Part shown: in pieces, positions 1-8,049 of the stretch | Numbering within the stretch: the stretch's first letter is position 1 | Layout of the letters: every line of letters starts with the position of its first letter | Source of the DNA: Aureibaculum luteum | GTDB lineage: Bacteria > Bacteroidota > Bacteroidia > Flavobacteriales > Flavobacteriaceae | Assembly: GCF_003449015.1 (NCBI RefSeq) | Contig: NZ_QRGD01000003.1 | Span: 434,001 to 498,000 of the forward strand | Length of the DNA: 64,000 nt | Direction of reading: 5' to 3' | Notes under the pieces: generated by a model | The model's database searches: none | Told to the model about the DNA's origin: nothing | The model's input: only the letters and a program-made list of their open reading frames with translations | Position numbers and translations under genes: made by a program

Positions 1-603
1 GCTTGTTGTAAACGGAGGTAACGCACCGGCATCTTGTACATACCATAATCCATTACTTTTAGTGTGTGCAACTCTTTCATTAGCAGCAGACTTTGTAACA
101 AAATCTTCTAAAGCTACTTGATGACCAGAAGCATCTACAAATTGAACCACTTTACCATCTTGTAAAATTAAAGATCCATAAGTACCACCAATAAAGTTTT
201 TCCACTCCCAGGCCTGTGAGCCTAAGAAAATTAAACCACCAATTATTGTTAGCAACATATATAATGTTACTTTGGCTTTCTTCATCTGATGACCAGCGTC
301 AACAGCTAACACCATTGTTACTGAAGAAAATATCAAAATAAAGGTCATAAAAGCCACATAGTACATAGGAAAATGACCATGTAAAAAAGGTACGTGCGTA
401 AAAACTTCGTCGGCAATTGGCCAACTGTCTATAAATTTAAAACGCATAAGCCCGTAAGCTCCTAAAAATGCAGAAAAGGTTAAGGCATCTGACATGATAA
501 AGAACCACATCATCATTTTACCGTAACTGGACCCTAACGGTTTCTTACCTCCGCCAGACCAAGTTTCGCCTTCTTTGTTTTCTGTAGCAATTGTTGCTTC
601 CAT
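1..603 (-). CDS. ctaE: Cytochrome c oxidase subunit III (partial, C-terminus outside window)
   Basis: Reading the minus strand from an ATG at 601-603 gives MEATIATENKEGETWSGG and then several hydrophobic segments with motifs such as MWFFIMSDALTF and HGHFPMYYVAFMTF. These are typical of subunit III of aa3-type haem-copper oxidases of Bacteroidota, which sits in the inner membrane and stabilises the proton-pumping core. The frame is open to the window edge, so the C-terminus is missing. It lies downstream of a second subunit III-like gene and ctaB in the same direction, which fits a cytochrome oxidase operon. The family call is firm; the exact subunit numbering is inferred. Confidence 0.85.
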   Translation of the reverse strand, partial: MEATIATENKEGETWSGGGKKPLGSSYGKMMMWFFIMSDALTFSAFLGAYGLMRFKFIDSWPIADEVFTHVPFLHGHFPMYYVAFMTFILIFSSVTMVLAVDAGHQMKKAKVTLYMLLTIIGGLIFLGSQAWEWKNFIGGTYGSLILQDGKVVQFVDASGHQVALEDFVTKSAANERVAHTKSNGLWYVQDAGALPPFTTS

Positions 604-685
604 AAAAAGTTTATCAGTTAATTTTGGTTATATAATATTGGTTGATACGCAAAAATATAAAATTATATGACATCACCAATTTTTA

Positions 686-1252
686 TTATGTAATGAAATA
701 GAAAAATAAAAATAGGAAAATCCATAAAAAATCAACAAAATGCCAAAAAATTCCACCCACCTCTAAGCCTAACGCATTATCGGCACTGTATTTATTATTT
801 AAATGTCTAAAAAGAACAACTAGCAAAACTACTAGACCTGCCGCAACATGCAGCAAGTGAGCAAATGATATTACGACCAGCAATGATGAAGATACAACAC
901 TGCCTTCTCCGGTAAAATATAAGCCTACTTCTCTTAATTGATTAAATCCTTCGAATTGAAAAAATACAAATCCAACAGCCAACACTAACGTAATTACTAA
1001 AAAAATTGTTGTTTGTGATCTCTTATTTTTTAGAATACTTTTTTTTGCTAAAAAATAACTAATACTGCTTAAAATAATTAATAGCGTGCTAATATATAGG
1101 GCTTGAGGCAAATCAAAAGAAACCCAATCTTCACGATTACTACTTATAACATATGCACTAGTTAAACCAGCAAACATCATTATCATACTAATGATGGCAA
1201 CGTACATCATTTGTTTCGAAGTTCTACTTCTTATTTGAGCGTCCATGATCAT
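686..1252 (-). CDS. Haem-copper oxidase subunit III family protein
   Basis: The 188-residue protein has about five hydrophobic segments and the subunit III signature near the C-terminus (FAHLLHVAAG and FWHFVDFLWIFLF). Flavobacteria usually encode two subunit III-like proteins in tandem, a short one like this and a longer one like its downstream neighbour. It belongs to the cytochrome c oxidase complex in the inner membrane. The start at 1252 lies 2 bases after the ctaB stop; a second in-frame ATG two codons later (MDAQIRSR) is equally plausible. Co-transcription with ctaB is inferred from the spacing. Confidence 0.85.
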   Translation of the reverse strand: MIMDAQIRSRTSKQMMYVAIISMIMMFAGLTSAYVISSNREDWVSFDLPQALYISTLLIILSSISYFLAKKSILKNKRSQTTIFLVITLVLAVGFVFFQFEGFNQLREVGLYFTGEGSVVSSSLLVVISFAHLLHVAAGLVVLLVVLFRHLNNKYSADNALGLEVGGIFWHFVDFLWIFLFLFFYFIT

Positions 1253-1253
1253 T

Positions 1254-2159
1254 TTAATGTAAAAATTTATCGATTACGTAAATTACTTGTATTAGTGTTA
1301 TATAAAAAACACTTGACAACATTAATTTTCTCGCTAATTTATCCGTTTGTTCTTTGTGTAATTTAATACCGTAATATAACATTACGATACCTGCTATAAA
1401 AATTAAAACTGCTGCCACTGGTGATAAATATAAACTACCCGTTAACTTAAAGACCGGAAATACAGAAACAACAATCATCCAAATAGTATACAATATAATT
1501 TGTGTTGTTGCTTTTCTATTCTTCTCTCCAGTGGGTAACATATTAAACCCAGCTTTTTTATATTCATCGTATTGTAACCAACCTATGGCCCAAAAATGTG
1601 GGAACTGCCAAAAAAACTGAATCATAAATAACATTCCTGCTTCAATACCAAAATGATTGGTCGCGGCTACCCAACCTAACATAAAGGGAATAGCACCTGG
1701 CAATGCACCTACAAAAACCACCAATGGTGTTTTAGGTTTTAAGGGTGTATAAATACTTGTATATAAAAATATAGAAATGGCCCCAAACATAGCTGTTTTA
1801 GGGTTTATCATATATAAAATTGCAATACCTAAAACGGTACTGGTTCCTGCAATAATTAAAGCTGTATTCACAGACATTCTGCCCGTAGGCAATGGTCTGT
1901 TCATAGTACGCTTCATTAATTTGTCTGAATCTTTTTCTATAATCTGATTAAAAGCATTTGATGCTCCAACCATAAAATAGCCACCAATTGCCAATAAAAA
2001 GAGTGTTGATATTTGTACAGATTCTGCAGCTAATAAATATCCAGCCAAAGCAGAAAAGACTACACTAATTGATAATCCAAACTTTGTTAATTGCTTTAAA
2101 TTATCTAAAGTCGATGCGAATGATTGCTTTTTTGCGATAGTACCCAATGAAGTATTCAT
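1254..2159 (-). CDS. ctaB: Protoheme IX farnesyltransferase (haem O synthase)
   Basis: The 301-residue polytopic membrane protein belongs to the UbiA prenyltransferase family. It shows the family motif around NAFNQIIEKDSDKLMKRT (two aspartates that bind Mg-diphosphate) and a second region, GAIPFMLGW followed by QFFWQFPHFWAIGWLQYDEYK, that is typical of haem O synthases. It farnesylates haem B to haem O for assembly of haem-copper oxidases. It is the first gene of the minus-strand oxidase run in this window. Length is normal for the family and the start codon is the only sensible one. Confidence 0.93.
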   Translation of the reverse strand: MNTSLGTIAKKQSFASTLDNLKQLTKFGLSISVVFSALAGYLLAAESVQISTLFLLAIGGYFMVGASNAFNQIIEKDSDKLMKRTMNRPLPTGRMSVNTALIIAGTSTVLGIAILYMINPKTAMFGAISIFLYTSIYTPLKPKTPLVVFVGALPGAIPFMLGWVAATNHFGIEAGMLFMIQFFWQFPHFWAIGWLQYDEYKKAGFNMLPTGEKNRKATTQIILYTIWMIVVSVFPVFKLTGSLYLSPVAAVLIFIAGIVMLYYGIKLHKEQTDKLARKLMLSSVFYITLIQVIYVIDKFLH

Positions 2160-2260
2160 AAATTATTACTAAAGTGGTGCAAATATATTTATTAATTTGA
2201 TACAACCGACAGTAAAATAGAGACTTTACAGATCATTTTTAAAAAAAACCAAAAAAGGCT

Positions 2261-2289
2261 TTGCAATTTATATAATTATATTAAATTTG
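2261..2289 (+). promoter_or_regulatory. Predicted promoter of the tRNA-Gly/tRNA-Leu unit
   Basis: TTG at 2261-2263 and TAAATTTG at 2282-2289 are separated by 18 bases, close to the Bacteroidota consensus TTG-N19-TAnnTTTG. They lie about 42 bases upstream of tRNA-Gly. This is a pattern match only. Confidence 0.5.
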
Positions 2290-2330
2290 CCCTCGCGTTT
2301 GAGATGATAACGCCATGTTCTTTAAAAAAC

Positions 2331-2402
2331 GCGAAAGTAGCTCAGGGGTAGAGCATCACCTTGCCAAGGTGGAGGTCGCGGGTTCGAATCCCGTTTTTCG
2401 CT
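2331..2402 (+). tRNA. tRNA-Gly (GCC anticodon)
   Basis: The 72-base sequence folds as a cloverleaf: acceptor GCGAAAG pairs with TTTTCGC, the D stem is GCTC/GAGC, the anticodon loop TTGCCAA gives GCC, and the T arm contains GGTTCGAATCC. No CCA is encoded. Confidence 0.95.
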
Positions 2403-2447
2403 CATTCATAATATATACCAATTTGTTGTCGTGCAAACGATAAACAG

Positions 2448-2533
2448 GCTCGAGTGGTGGAATTGGTAGACACGCTGGACTTAAAATCCAGTGGACAGTA
2501 ATGTCCGTATGGGTTCAAGTCCCATCTCGAGTA
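2448..2533 (+). tRNA. tRNA-Leu (TAA anticodon); target site of the integrative element
   Basis: The 86-base sequence has acceptor GCTCGAG paired with CTCGAGT, a long variable arm expected of leucine tRNAs, and an anticodon loop CTTAAAA giving TAA. Its 3' end from 2520 is part of a 15-bp direct repeat that recurs at 13390-13404, so the tRNA stays intact after integration because the element restores the 3' end. Confidence 0.95.
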
Positions 2534-2534
2534 C
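2520..2534 (+). repeat. attL core (tRNA-Leu 3' end)
   Basis: The 15-bp sequence TCCCATCTCGAGTAC is identical to 13390-13404. The flanking bases diverge on both sides, which defines the repeat exactly. It covers the 3' part of the T arm and acceptor stem of tRNA-Leu, the usual target of tyrosine integrases. Confidence 0.88.
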
Positions 2535-2541
2535 TTTTTAA

Positions 2542-2582
2542 AACCTCAACTATCTGTTTATTAGAAAGTTGAGGTTTTTTTA
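2542..2582 (+). terminator. Rho-independent terminator supplied by the element
   Basis: AACCTCAAC at 2542-2550 pairs with GTTGAGGTT at 2568-2576 across a 17-base loop and is followed by a T run. It sits just inside the element and would end the tRNA transcript in the integrated state. Confidence 0.75.
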
Positions 2583-2591
2583 TTTACGTTT

Positions 2592-2612
2592 TGCTAAACA
2601 TATGCTAAACAT
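2592..2612 (+). repeat. Left pair of putative integrase arm-binding sites
   Basis: TGCTAAACAT occurs at 2592-2601 and again at 2603-2612, an 11-bp period. The same pair, with the same period and orientation, lies near the right end at 13231-13251. Paired short direct repeats flanking the core sites are typical arm-type sites of tyrosine integrases; that role is inferred. Confidence 0.6.
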
Positions 2613-2781
2613 TTTAAAATAATTGGATTTAATAAGAAATTTTACTATTTTAAGAAACTTGGTTTTTCTTTTGTGATTTATTATTTAAAATATAACAATT
2701 ATTCTAGGAATTATTTTCTAGTTCATACGTACCTTGATGCTGTGAATCCATTATAAAATGGTTTTTTTCGTTAAACAAAAG

Positions 2782-2812
2782 TTAATATATGTTTAAAATA
2801 TAATTATATTTG
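2782..2812 (+). promoter_or_regulatory. Predicted promoter of the XRE operon
   Basis: TATATTTG at 2805-2812 matches the -7 element TAnnTTTG, and TTA at 2782-2784 stands 20 bases upstream in place of TTG. The first gene starts 57 bases downstream. Pattern match only. Confidence 0.4.
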
Positions 2813-2868
2813 AAAAATAATGTTGTCAAGTAACAAAATAAATATACATTTACAAAGTTAACTTATAA

Positions 2869-3390
2869 GTGAAGTTTCAAATAGAAATCATAAAAGATGA
2901 AAATTTAGATTTTACGAAAGTGAGATACTATACATTAAAATTTATTGATGAAGAGAAAACAGAATATCAAAAATTTATAGATGAATATAAAGAAGAATAT
3001 CTGTACTGTATTAATTTTCTAAAGCTTTGGATAGCCCAGATTGGTGAAAAATTTGGAGCTGATGATCAATATTTTAGGCCTGAAGACAATGCTTCTGCTC
3101 TACCACCACCGACAAAAACAATAAGAAAACTTGATTATTCACTAGACAAAAAAAATTTAAGCCTCAGGTTATATTGTATTGTCCTAAGTATGGATGTTGT
3201 AATATTAGTAAGTGGTGGAATTAAAGAAAGTGATGCTGCAAGAGATAGTCCGACTTGTTTTGAAAAATTAATGTTCGCTCAATCTATTTCATCACAATTT
3301 CATTTTTCAAAAAAACGTGGGGAATGGAATTTAAAAGGAAAAGATATTAAAACTGAAAAAAATTTTAGACTAACTTATCAAAAAAAATAA
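2869..3390 (+). CDS. Uncharacterised protein, possible toxin partner of the downstream XRE protein
   Basis: The 173-residue product is soluble and has no signal peptide. The start is a GTG. Residues around 95-125 read LRLYCIVLSMDVVILVSGGIK, followed by DSPTCFEKLMFAQ; the beta-strand pattern and the GGIK turn resemble toxin-like proteins that pair with XRE antitoxins in Bacteroidota. The XRE gene starts one base after its stop, so the two are almost certainly co-transcribed. No catalytic residues can be named and the toxin role is an inference. It is cargo of the tRNA-Leu element. Confidence 0.6.
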   Translation: MKFQIEIIKDENLDFTKVRYYTLKFIDEEKTEYQKFIDEYKEEYLYCINFLKLWIAQIGEKFGADDQYFRPEDNASALPPPTKTIRKLDYSLDKKNLSLRLYCIVLSMDVVILVSGGIKESDAARDSPTCFEKLMFAQSISSQFHFSKKRGEWNLKGKDIKTEKNFRLTYQKK

Positions 3391-3391
3391 T

Positions 3392-3940
3392 ATGGCTTCA
3401 AAAGCTTATTTGAAAATGTTGGAAGAAATTCCTAAGGAAATTCAGAATGATGTTTTTGGATCGATTGATATTGCTAATGAGATTTATACCGTTTTAAAAC
3501 AAGAGGGTATGACTCCTGCAGATTTAGCAAGATTAATGGACAAGTCAGAATCTGAAATAAGTAAATGGCTGACAGGATTACACAACTTCACATTCAAAAC
3601 TGTACGGAAAATAGGTGCTACTTTAGGAACTGATTTAATAGTTTCTAAATCAAGTAAAATCAAGTTTTACGAGGAGCTACTCCATGAGAAAGAAGAATTG
3701 ATATCGAGATTAAAAGGGCAATTGCTAAAATTGAATGAGATTAAAGTTAAAATTAATTACACCTATACAAAGTCAAAATATAGAAATATAAAAATTGGGG
3801 CTTGTGAAAGTAACCCCTCTGATTGTTGGAGTTTTAAAATTTATGATGAAGAGAGTAAATTAGAAAGAGATAATATCAAAATTGAACCTGTAATGTCTAG
3901 TAAATTACATACAAAAAGGCTAGAATTTATAGAATTATAG
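3392..3940 (+). CDS. XRE-family helix-turn-helix protein (antitoxin-like)
   Basis: The 182-residue protein has a helix-turn-helix domain at about residues 28-82 (IYTVLKQEGMTPADLARLM, then KSESEISKWLTGLHNFT), the usual lambda-repressor-like layout. A helical segment rich in Glu and Lys follows (about 90-115), and then a C-terminal region of unknown fold. HTH proteins of this kind serve as antitoxins and autorepressors. Its upstream neighbour ends one base before its ATG and its downstream neighbour begins directly after its stop, so it is the middle gene of a tight three-gene operon. Confidence 0.72.
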   Translation: MASKAYLKMLEEIPKEIQNDVFGSIDIANEIYTVLKQEGMTPADLARLMDKSESEISKWLTGLHNFTFKTVRKIGATLGTDLIVSKSSKIKFYEELLHEKEELISRLKGQLLKLNEIKVKINYTYTKSKYRNIKIGACESNPSDCWSFKIYDEESKLERDNIKIEPVMSSKLHTKRLEFIEL

Positions 3941-4396
3941 ATGATGTCAAAAACTAAAAGTAAAATTAAGAAACTCGAAGAAATCAGGGTAGAAATTATA
4001 AGTGTCCGCCCATATGGTTTTTACATGCATGATTTTGAAAGTAAGGACAATTTAACAAAGGATGGTGTTGAGTTTGGACTTGTTATGAAAATAGGACATA
4101 ACATTGAAAAACAGTTGGTGACAATTGATATAGAAAATGATTGTTATTATAAGGCTCAAAATTCAAAAAAGAAAGAAAATATTTTTGGTATTAAAAGCTC
4201 TACTTTATTTAGAGTGATTGATTTTGATAAACTTTTGAATGAAAAAGGAGAATTTTCGCCCCCAGAGGATTTTATTAGAAAACTATTAAATATTTGTATA
4301 GGTGGAATAAGAGGTATGATTTCTATAAAACTAATGAATACTCAAATGAATGATATAACATTTCCCTTAGTTGATTTAAGTAAATTTGAGAATTAA
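3941..4396 (+). CDS. Uncharacterised protein, third gene of the XRE operon
   Basis: The 151-residue soluble protein is of unknown function. The reading begins MMSKTKSKIKKLEEIRVEI directly after the stop of the XRE gene, with no gap, which argues for translational coupling. It is rich in beta-strand-like alternation (FGLVMKIGHNIEKQLVTIDIE). The KLEEIRVEI segment resembles KLNEIKVKI in the preceding protein, so part of the two proteins may share an origin; this is only an eye-level similarity. SecB-like chaperones accompany some toxin-antitoxin pairs, and this could be one, but I cannot show it. Confidence 0.55.
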   Translation: MMSKTKSKIKKLEEIRVEIISVRPYGFYMHDFESKDNLTKDGVEFGLVMKIGHNIEKQLVTIDIENDCYYKAQNSKKKENIFGIKSSTLFRVIDFDKLLNEKGEFSPPEDFIRKLLNICIGGIRGMISIKLMNTQMNDITFPLVDLSKFEN

Positions 4397-4528
4397 CAAC
4401 TAGTATATATTTATTTTAGATAATATTCCATTTCATAACATTTATAAGACACATTTGCAGTTGTCAAAAAACTGGTATTAAGGAAAAATCTTAATATAAT
4501 TTACTTTTAATAGTAAATATTCCTACGT

Positions 4529-5941
4529 TTATTTGTCATAATTAAACCTTCTTTTTCTAACACCATCATAATTTATTAAATTTAAAATACAATCTCTTAA
4601 AATATGATCAAGTTTGTAATAATTCTTTAGCCGTTCATTGTCATTTTCACCAAAATCTCCCTCATGCACTGCTATATTCCGTTCAATATTCACTAAACTT
4701 TTTACTTCTTCATTAAGTGGAATTTTTGCATAATTTAAAAAACTATAAAGTTTGTTTGTAGTTTCTCCCTTATGAAGTTTATTCAAGTTTCCTATTTTAG
4801 ATAAAAAAATACTCCATGCTGTTTTATTTTCTTTATCTATTTCATCTTTGAATTTTTTTATAGTCTCAATTATTTTTGCTTGTATCGTATTTTTAAAAAG
4901 TTCAGTAGAAATTAATTCACTTGGTGTATCGGTTGAATTATGTAAGTGATTTTTGCTAACTTTCTCCAATGCCGTAATTAATATAAAATATCGCTCTTCT
5001 ATGTTTATTTCATTGGTAGAATTTAATGATAATATTAATGACTTAAAATCAAGCTCCTGTCCTAAGTGATAAAATTTATCAAAGCCTTGAAAAAACATTT
5101 TTGAAAACACTTCATTTGTATCCCCTCGATAATCATTTATTGGTAAATAATCAGATGAACTTATCTTTGTAATTTCTTTTCTAGAGTATAAATTTACTAA
5201 CTGAGCATCTAGTGTTTTTTCCCCTAACCCTTTTTCAGAAATATACCATCCAGTATACTCTTTCTTTAAAATAACAATTGAGCCATTTATAAAAGATAAA
5301 AAACTTAAAAGCTCGTCCCTAAATTTTAAGTAATTCTTATATAATAGCCGGCAAGAACTTGACGGATCTCTGAAATCGATGAGTATATTTTTATTTCTTG
5401 TATTTCTAGTTAAGACCATATTGAAAAAGTTGCAAATAAAATCCTTATGATTTATGAAAAACCCTATAGATGTATGGTCAAATTTAAAATTACCGAATTT
5501 ATTTATTTGAGAACCATTTCTATATTCATTAATTGTTGTTGAGTCGCTGAATTCGATTTTCAAACCATCAATTTCAATTGCGTAAATAAAATTGTCTTCA
5601 ACATCTTCATAACTCTCTTGTTTTGGTCGCTCCTTTTTATTATCTTCTAATTTAATATTTCCATAGCATTTAAACTTCGCTTTTTGGTTATTTTCAGTAT
5701 AAGTTGAACAAAACAAACCTGAAATTTCAATATCATATCCCTTTTCAGTAATACCGACTAATGAATAATAATATGAGTTATCTGTTCTTTCGAAAAAAGT
5801 GGGATCTGACAAAAATGTTTCAACACTATAAACTCCTTTTTTTTCTGAGACTAAAGCAAATTGAATTACACATTCTTCACTATCATGCTTAATATGTCCG
5901 CTTAAGACGGTGTATTTAATCCTCATAAATAGTATTTTCAA
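4529..5941 (-). CDS. ApeA-like HEPN-domain protein, probable anti-phage effector
   Basis: The protein has 470 residues. The N-terminal half is beta-rich (about 1-200), like the N-terminal domain of ApeA proteins, and the C-terminal half is alpha-helical. Near the C-terminus it carries RNIAVHEG at residues 421-428, which matches the HEPN RNase motif R-x4-H (R421, H426). Known ApeA-type HEPN proteins act in abortive phage infection. It stands alone on the minus strand, convergent with the XRE operon, inside the integrative element, which is a typical place for defence cargo. The HEPN motif is visible; the ApeA relationship and the defence role are inferred. Confidence 0.6.
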   Translation of the reverse strand: MKILFMRIKYTVLSGHIKHDSEECVIQFALVSEKKGVYSVETFLSDPTFFERTDNSYYYSLVGITEKGYDIEISGLFCSTYTENNQKAKFKCYGNIKLEDNKKERPKQESYEDVEDNFIYAIEIDGLKIEFSDSTTINEYRNGSQINKFGNFKFDHTSIGFFINHKDFICNFFNMVLTRNTRNKNILIDFRDPSSSCRLLYKNYLKFRDELLSFLSFINGSIVILKKEYTGWYISEKGLGEKTLDAQLVNLYSRKEITKISSSDYLPINDYRGDTNEVFSKMFFQGFDKFYHLGQELDFKSLILSLNSTNEINIEERYFILITALEKVSKNHLHNSTDTPSELISTELFKNTIQAKIIETIKKFKDEIDKENKTAWSIFLSKIGNLNKLHKGETTNKLYSFLNYAKIPLNEEVKSLVNIERNIAVHEGDFGENDNERLKNYYKLDHILRDCILNLINYDGVRKRRFNYDK

Positions 5942-5978
5942 CCAATTACTAATTTAAAGTTAGACAAATCTGACCACT

Positions 5979-6224
5979 TCACATCACTTCACTCTCACTT
6001 CTGCCTTTACTTTTTCCAAATAAAATTAAAACAATAATCAATAATAGTAGTGTAATTCTTTACAATAGTTTTCTTTTACTAACAGTTGAAACTAAAATTG
6101 AAATTATATAGAGAATTATTCCAGCATTAATTATAGCCACCTAAATACTTAGAATAATTAATATATCTGTTAAAGTTACAATTGTAGTGAGATTTTTATT
6201 GCTAAAGTTTTTTAAACTGGATTT
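5979..6224 (-). pseudogene. Possible decayed small membrane protein gene with in-frame stops
   Basis: One minus-strand frame encodes hydrophobic stretches separated by charged turns, with two internal stops (TAG and TAA): LTDILIILSI, stop, VAIINAGIILYIISILVSTV then SKRKLL, stop, ITLLLLIIVLILFGKSKGR. No ATG start is visible. The pattern looks like a broken multi-spanning small membrane protein, but AT-rich DNA yields hydrophobic translations by chance, so this is weak. Otherwise the 374-base gap from 5942 to 6315 holds nothing I recognise. Confidence 0.3.
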
Positions 6225-6315
6225 TCAAAATTATAAAATTAAAACAAATCGATCAAACTACAACAATAATTATAATCAAGAGGAAAAACACCCATTGATA
6301 AAGGGGAATACCTTT

Positions 6316-6561
6316 TTATTTCATGAAGTAATTGTTAAGATTTTTTGAATATTTATTTAACCTATACCCCTCTTTAAAAGGTCTATTTTCAATTATCTTA
6401 TTTGATTGAGCATCATAAACCACCTCAACAAAAAACATATCTATTGCGTAAACATTAATTTTAAAACTGCCCTCGATAACAGTATCTAAAAAAGTGCCTA
6501 AATTCCAAATTGAATTAAACTGTTCTTGCTTATTCAATAATAAAAACTCGTAAAGGGTCAT
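6316..6561 (-). CDS. Small uncharacterised protein (81 aa)
   Basis: The 81-residue soluble protein begins MTLYEFLLLNKQEQF and contains a short beta-like segment (KINVYAIDMFFVEVVYD). I do not recognise a family. Its start codon lies 3 bases after the stop of the small membrane protein gene upstream, so the two are probably co-transcribed on the minus strand. Small proteins of this kind are common in flavobacterial integrative elements. Confidence 0.5.
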   Translation of the reverse strand: MTLYEFLLLNKQEQFNSIWNLGTFLDTVIEGSFKINVYAIDMFFVEVVYDAQSNKIIENRPFKEGYRLNKYSKNLNNYFMK

Positions 6562-6563
6562 TT

Positions 6564-6707
6564 TTAAATAATATTGAAGTATTGTAAAATATAGGCAATC
6601 ACTACAAAGGCAATACCATAAATCAAAGTATATTTACCAAAATCATCAAAACTGTTTGTGTTTTGGGGTTCTTTACAACTTGCTTTTGGTGCTGATGTAC
6701 CCTCCAT
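6564..6707 (-). CDS. Small single-span membrane protein (47 aa)
   Basis: An ATG at 6705-6707 opens a 47-codon frame that ends 3 bases before the next gene. The product starts MEGTSAPKASCKEP, has a hydrophilic N-terminal half and one hydrophobic segment near the C-terminus (YTLIYGIAFVVIAYILQYF). The codon pattern and tight spacing to the 81-residue gene support a real gene. Function is unknown. Confidence 0.55.
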   Translation of the reverse strand: MEGTSAPKASCKEPQNTNSFDDFGKYTLIYGIAFVVIAYILQYFNII

Positions 6708-6748
6708 AGTTTAATATTAGACTACTAATTTAATAATTTTATCCTTAT

Positions 6749-7000
6749 TCAAACTTTTGATAATTTTATCATTTCATTAAGTAGTTCAATTGGCACCAAT
6801 CTTTTTGTAAGATTTGACAATTTAGTTTTCTTTAATTCAATAATTTTATAAATAACAGGACTGTTAAAATTTAGGCTTTCAAGTTCCAAAATTTTACTTT
6901 CAATACTTACAATGTTCATAAACCTACGAAATTGGTCTTTACTCAAATTTGGTACTCCATTTCGCTTGACAATGTTACTAAAGTATTCTGTATAATTCAT
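6749..7000 (-). CDS. Small uncharacterised helical protein (83 aa)
   Basis: The 83-residue protein begins MNYTEYFSNIVKRNG and is predicted by eye to be mostly helical (IESKILELESLNF, then IIELKKTKLSNLTKRL). It has no signal peptide or membrane segment. It lies 41 bases upstream of the small membrane protein gene in the same direction. Family and function are unknown. Confidence 0.45.
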   Translation of the reverse strand: MNYTEYFSNIVKRNGVPNLSKDQFRRFMNIVSIESKILELESLNFNSPVIYKIIELKKTKLSNLTKRLVPIELLNEMIKLSKV

Positions 7001-7122
7001 TTAACAAAACTACTTACAGAATGAATAAGTGATTGATTCAATTTGTAGCAAAACTGTAATTTAAAATTATTCTAAATTATTGTTGTAAATAATAAGATAT
7101 TTTTAGACTTATTCAATTAATA

Positions 7123-7644
7123 CTACCAATCTTCATTATCTTCTTTTACAGTAAATAAATCCTCAAAAAAATTATTATACATTGATAATGCTTTTTTGGT
7201 GGACTTATTTATCTTAATATTATCACTTCTAATCACAAACCTTGATAAATCATCATAATCATATTTATCTGTTAATTGTAAACCTACCATTCGATTTGTC
7301 TTAACTCTAATTAGGTTAATTGTAACTCTATACTTACTTTCCTTAAATTCAATTTTACCTTTTAAATCTCCTCCCAACGATGTATACATTGGAAATGTAC
7401 CTACTCTATGTCCGTAATGTTTTAAATCTTCACGATTGAAATCTTTATTAAAATCAAGGTAATCACTACCTACATTTTCAAAAGTTAACTTAAGGCTTCT
7501 TTTTAAATCTTGTAATTGTATAGAATCTTCAAAAATTCTTTGCCAAACAATACGCCCCTTATCTACTTTAAAGTTGCTAAATGAATTGACTTGAGATTGT
7601 ATAACAAAAGGAATTAATAACAATAGTAGTGTGACGTTTCTCAT
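7123..7644 (-). CDS. Uncharacterised exported protein
   Basis: The 173-residue protein starts with a clear signal peptide (MRNVTLLLLLIPFVIQSQ), which places it in the periplasm or on the surface. The mature part is beta-rich with conserved-looking segments (GRIVWQRIFED and GGDLKGKIEFKESKYRVTI). The layout recalls small exported DUF4468-type proteins of Bacteroidota, but this is a loose resemblance. It is part of the element's minus-strand run of small envelope proteins. Confidence 0.55.
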   Translation of the reverse strand: MRNVTLLLLLIPFVIQSQVNSFSNFKVDKGRIVWQRIFEDSIQLQDLKRSLKLTFENVGSDYLDFNKDFNREDLKHYGHRVGTFPMYTSLGGDLKGKIEFKESKYRVTINLIRVKTNRMVGLQLTDKYDYDDLSRFVIRSDNIKINKSTKKALSMYNNFFEDLFTVKEDNEDW

Positions 7645-7684
7645 TGTATAAAAAATTATCCAGTTTTTATTTATTTAAAATCTA

Positions 7685-7894
7685 CTACCTACCTCGCAAT
7701 AACACGCCAATAATTGATAAGATTAAAATAATAGCGATAACCCATACAATAGTAGATAGGTTGTTTCTTATTTTTTCTAATTTATCAATCTTAATTTGTT
7801 GCGAATACAATAATTCCAGTTTAAATTGCTCATCTGTTATACCTGTACGCTCTGCATTAAAAGTGGATTCTTTTTTTGATATTTTTCTTGGCAT
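7685..7894 (-). CDS. Small C-terminally anchored membrane protein (69 aa)
   Basis: The 69-residue protein has a charged N-terminal part with a short coiled-coil-like segment (QQIKIDKLEKIRNNL) and a C-terminal membrane span (TIVWVIAIILILSIIGVLL). It reads MPRKISKKESTFNAERTG at the start. The opposite-strand frame over the same bases looks like its shadow. It could be a tail-anchored accessory protein; the function is unknown. Confidence 0.5.
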   Translation of the reverse strand: MPRKISKKESTFNAERTGITDEQFKLELLYSQQIKIDKLEKIRNNLSTIVWVIAIILILSIIGVLLRGR

Positions 7895-8049
7895 GATTAA
7901 TATTTAAACCACTAAATTAATAATTAGTTGAAGTATTAAGTATAATATTATTATATTTTTATCTAATTTTTAAAATCTCAAGAGAACTAAATGAAACATA
8001 GCAAGCCTTCTTCAATAAATATAAACAGTATTAATATAAAATATAAATT

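Noticed and set aside
7644-7907. Plus-strand 87-codon frame
   Set aside because: It lies opposite the small membrane protein gene at 7685-7894, whose charged and hydrophobic layout is more protein-like; the plus frame looks like its shadow.
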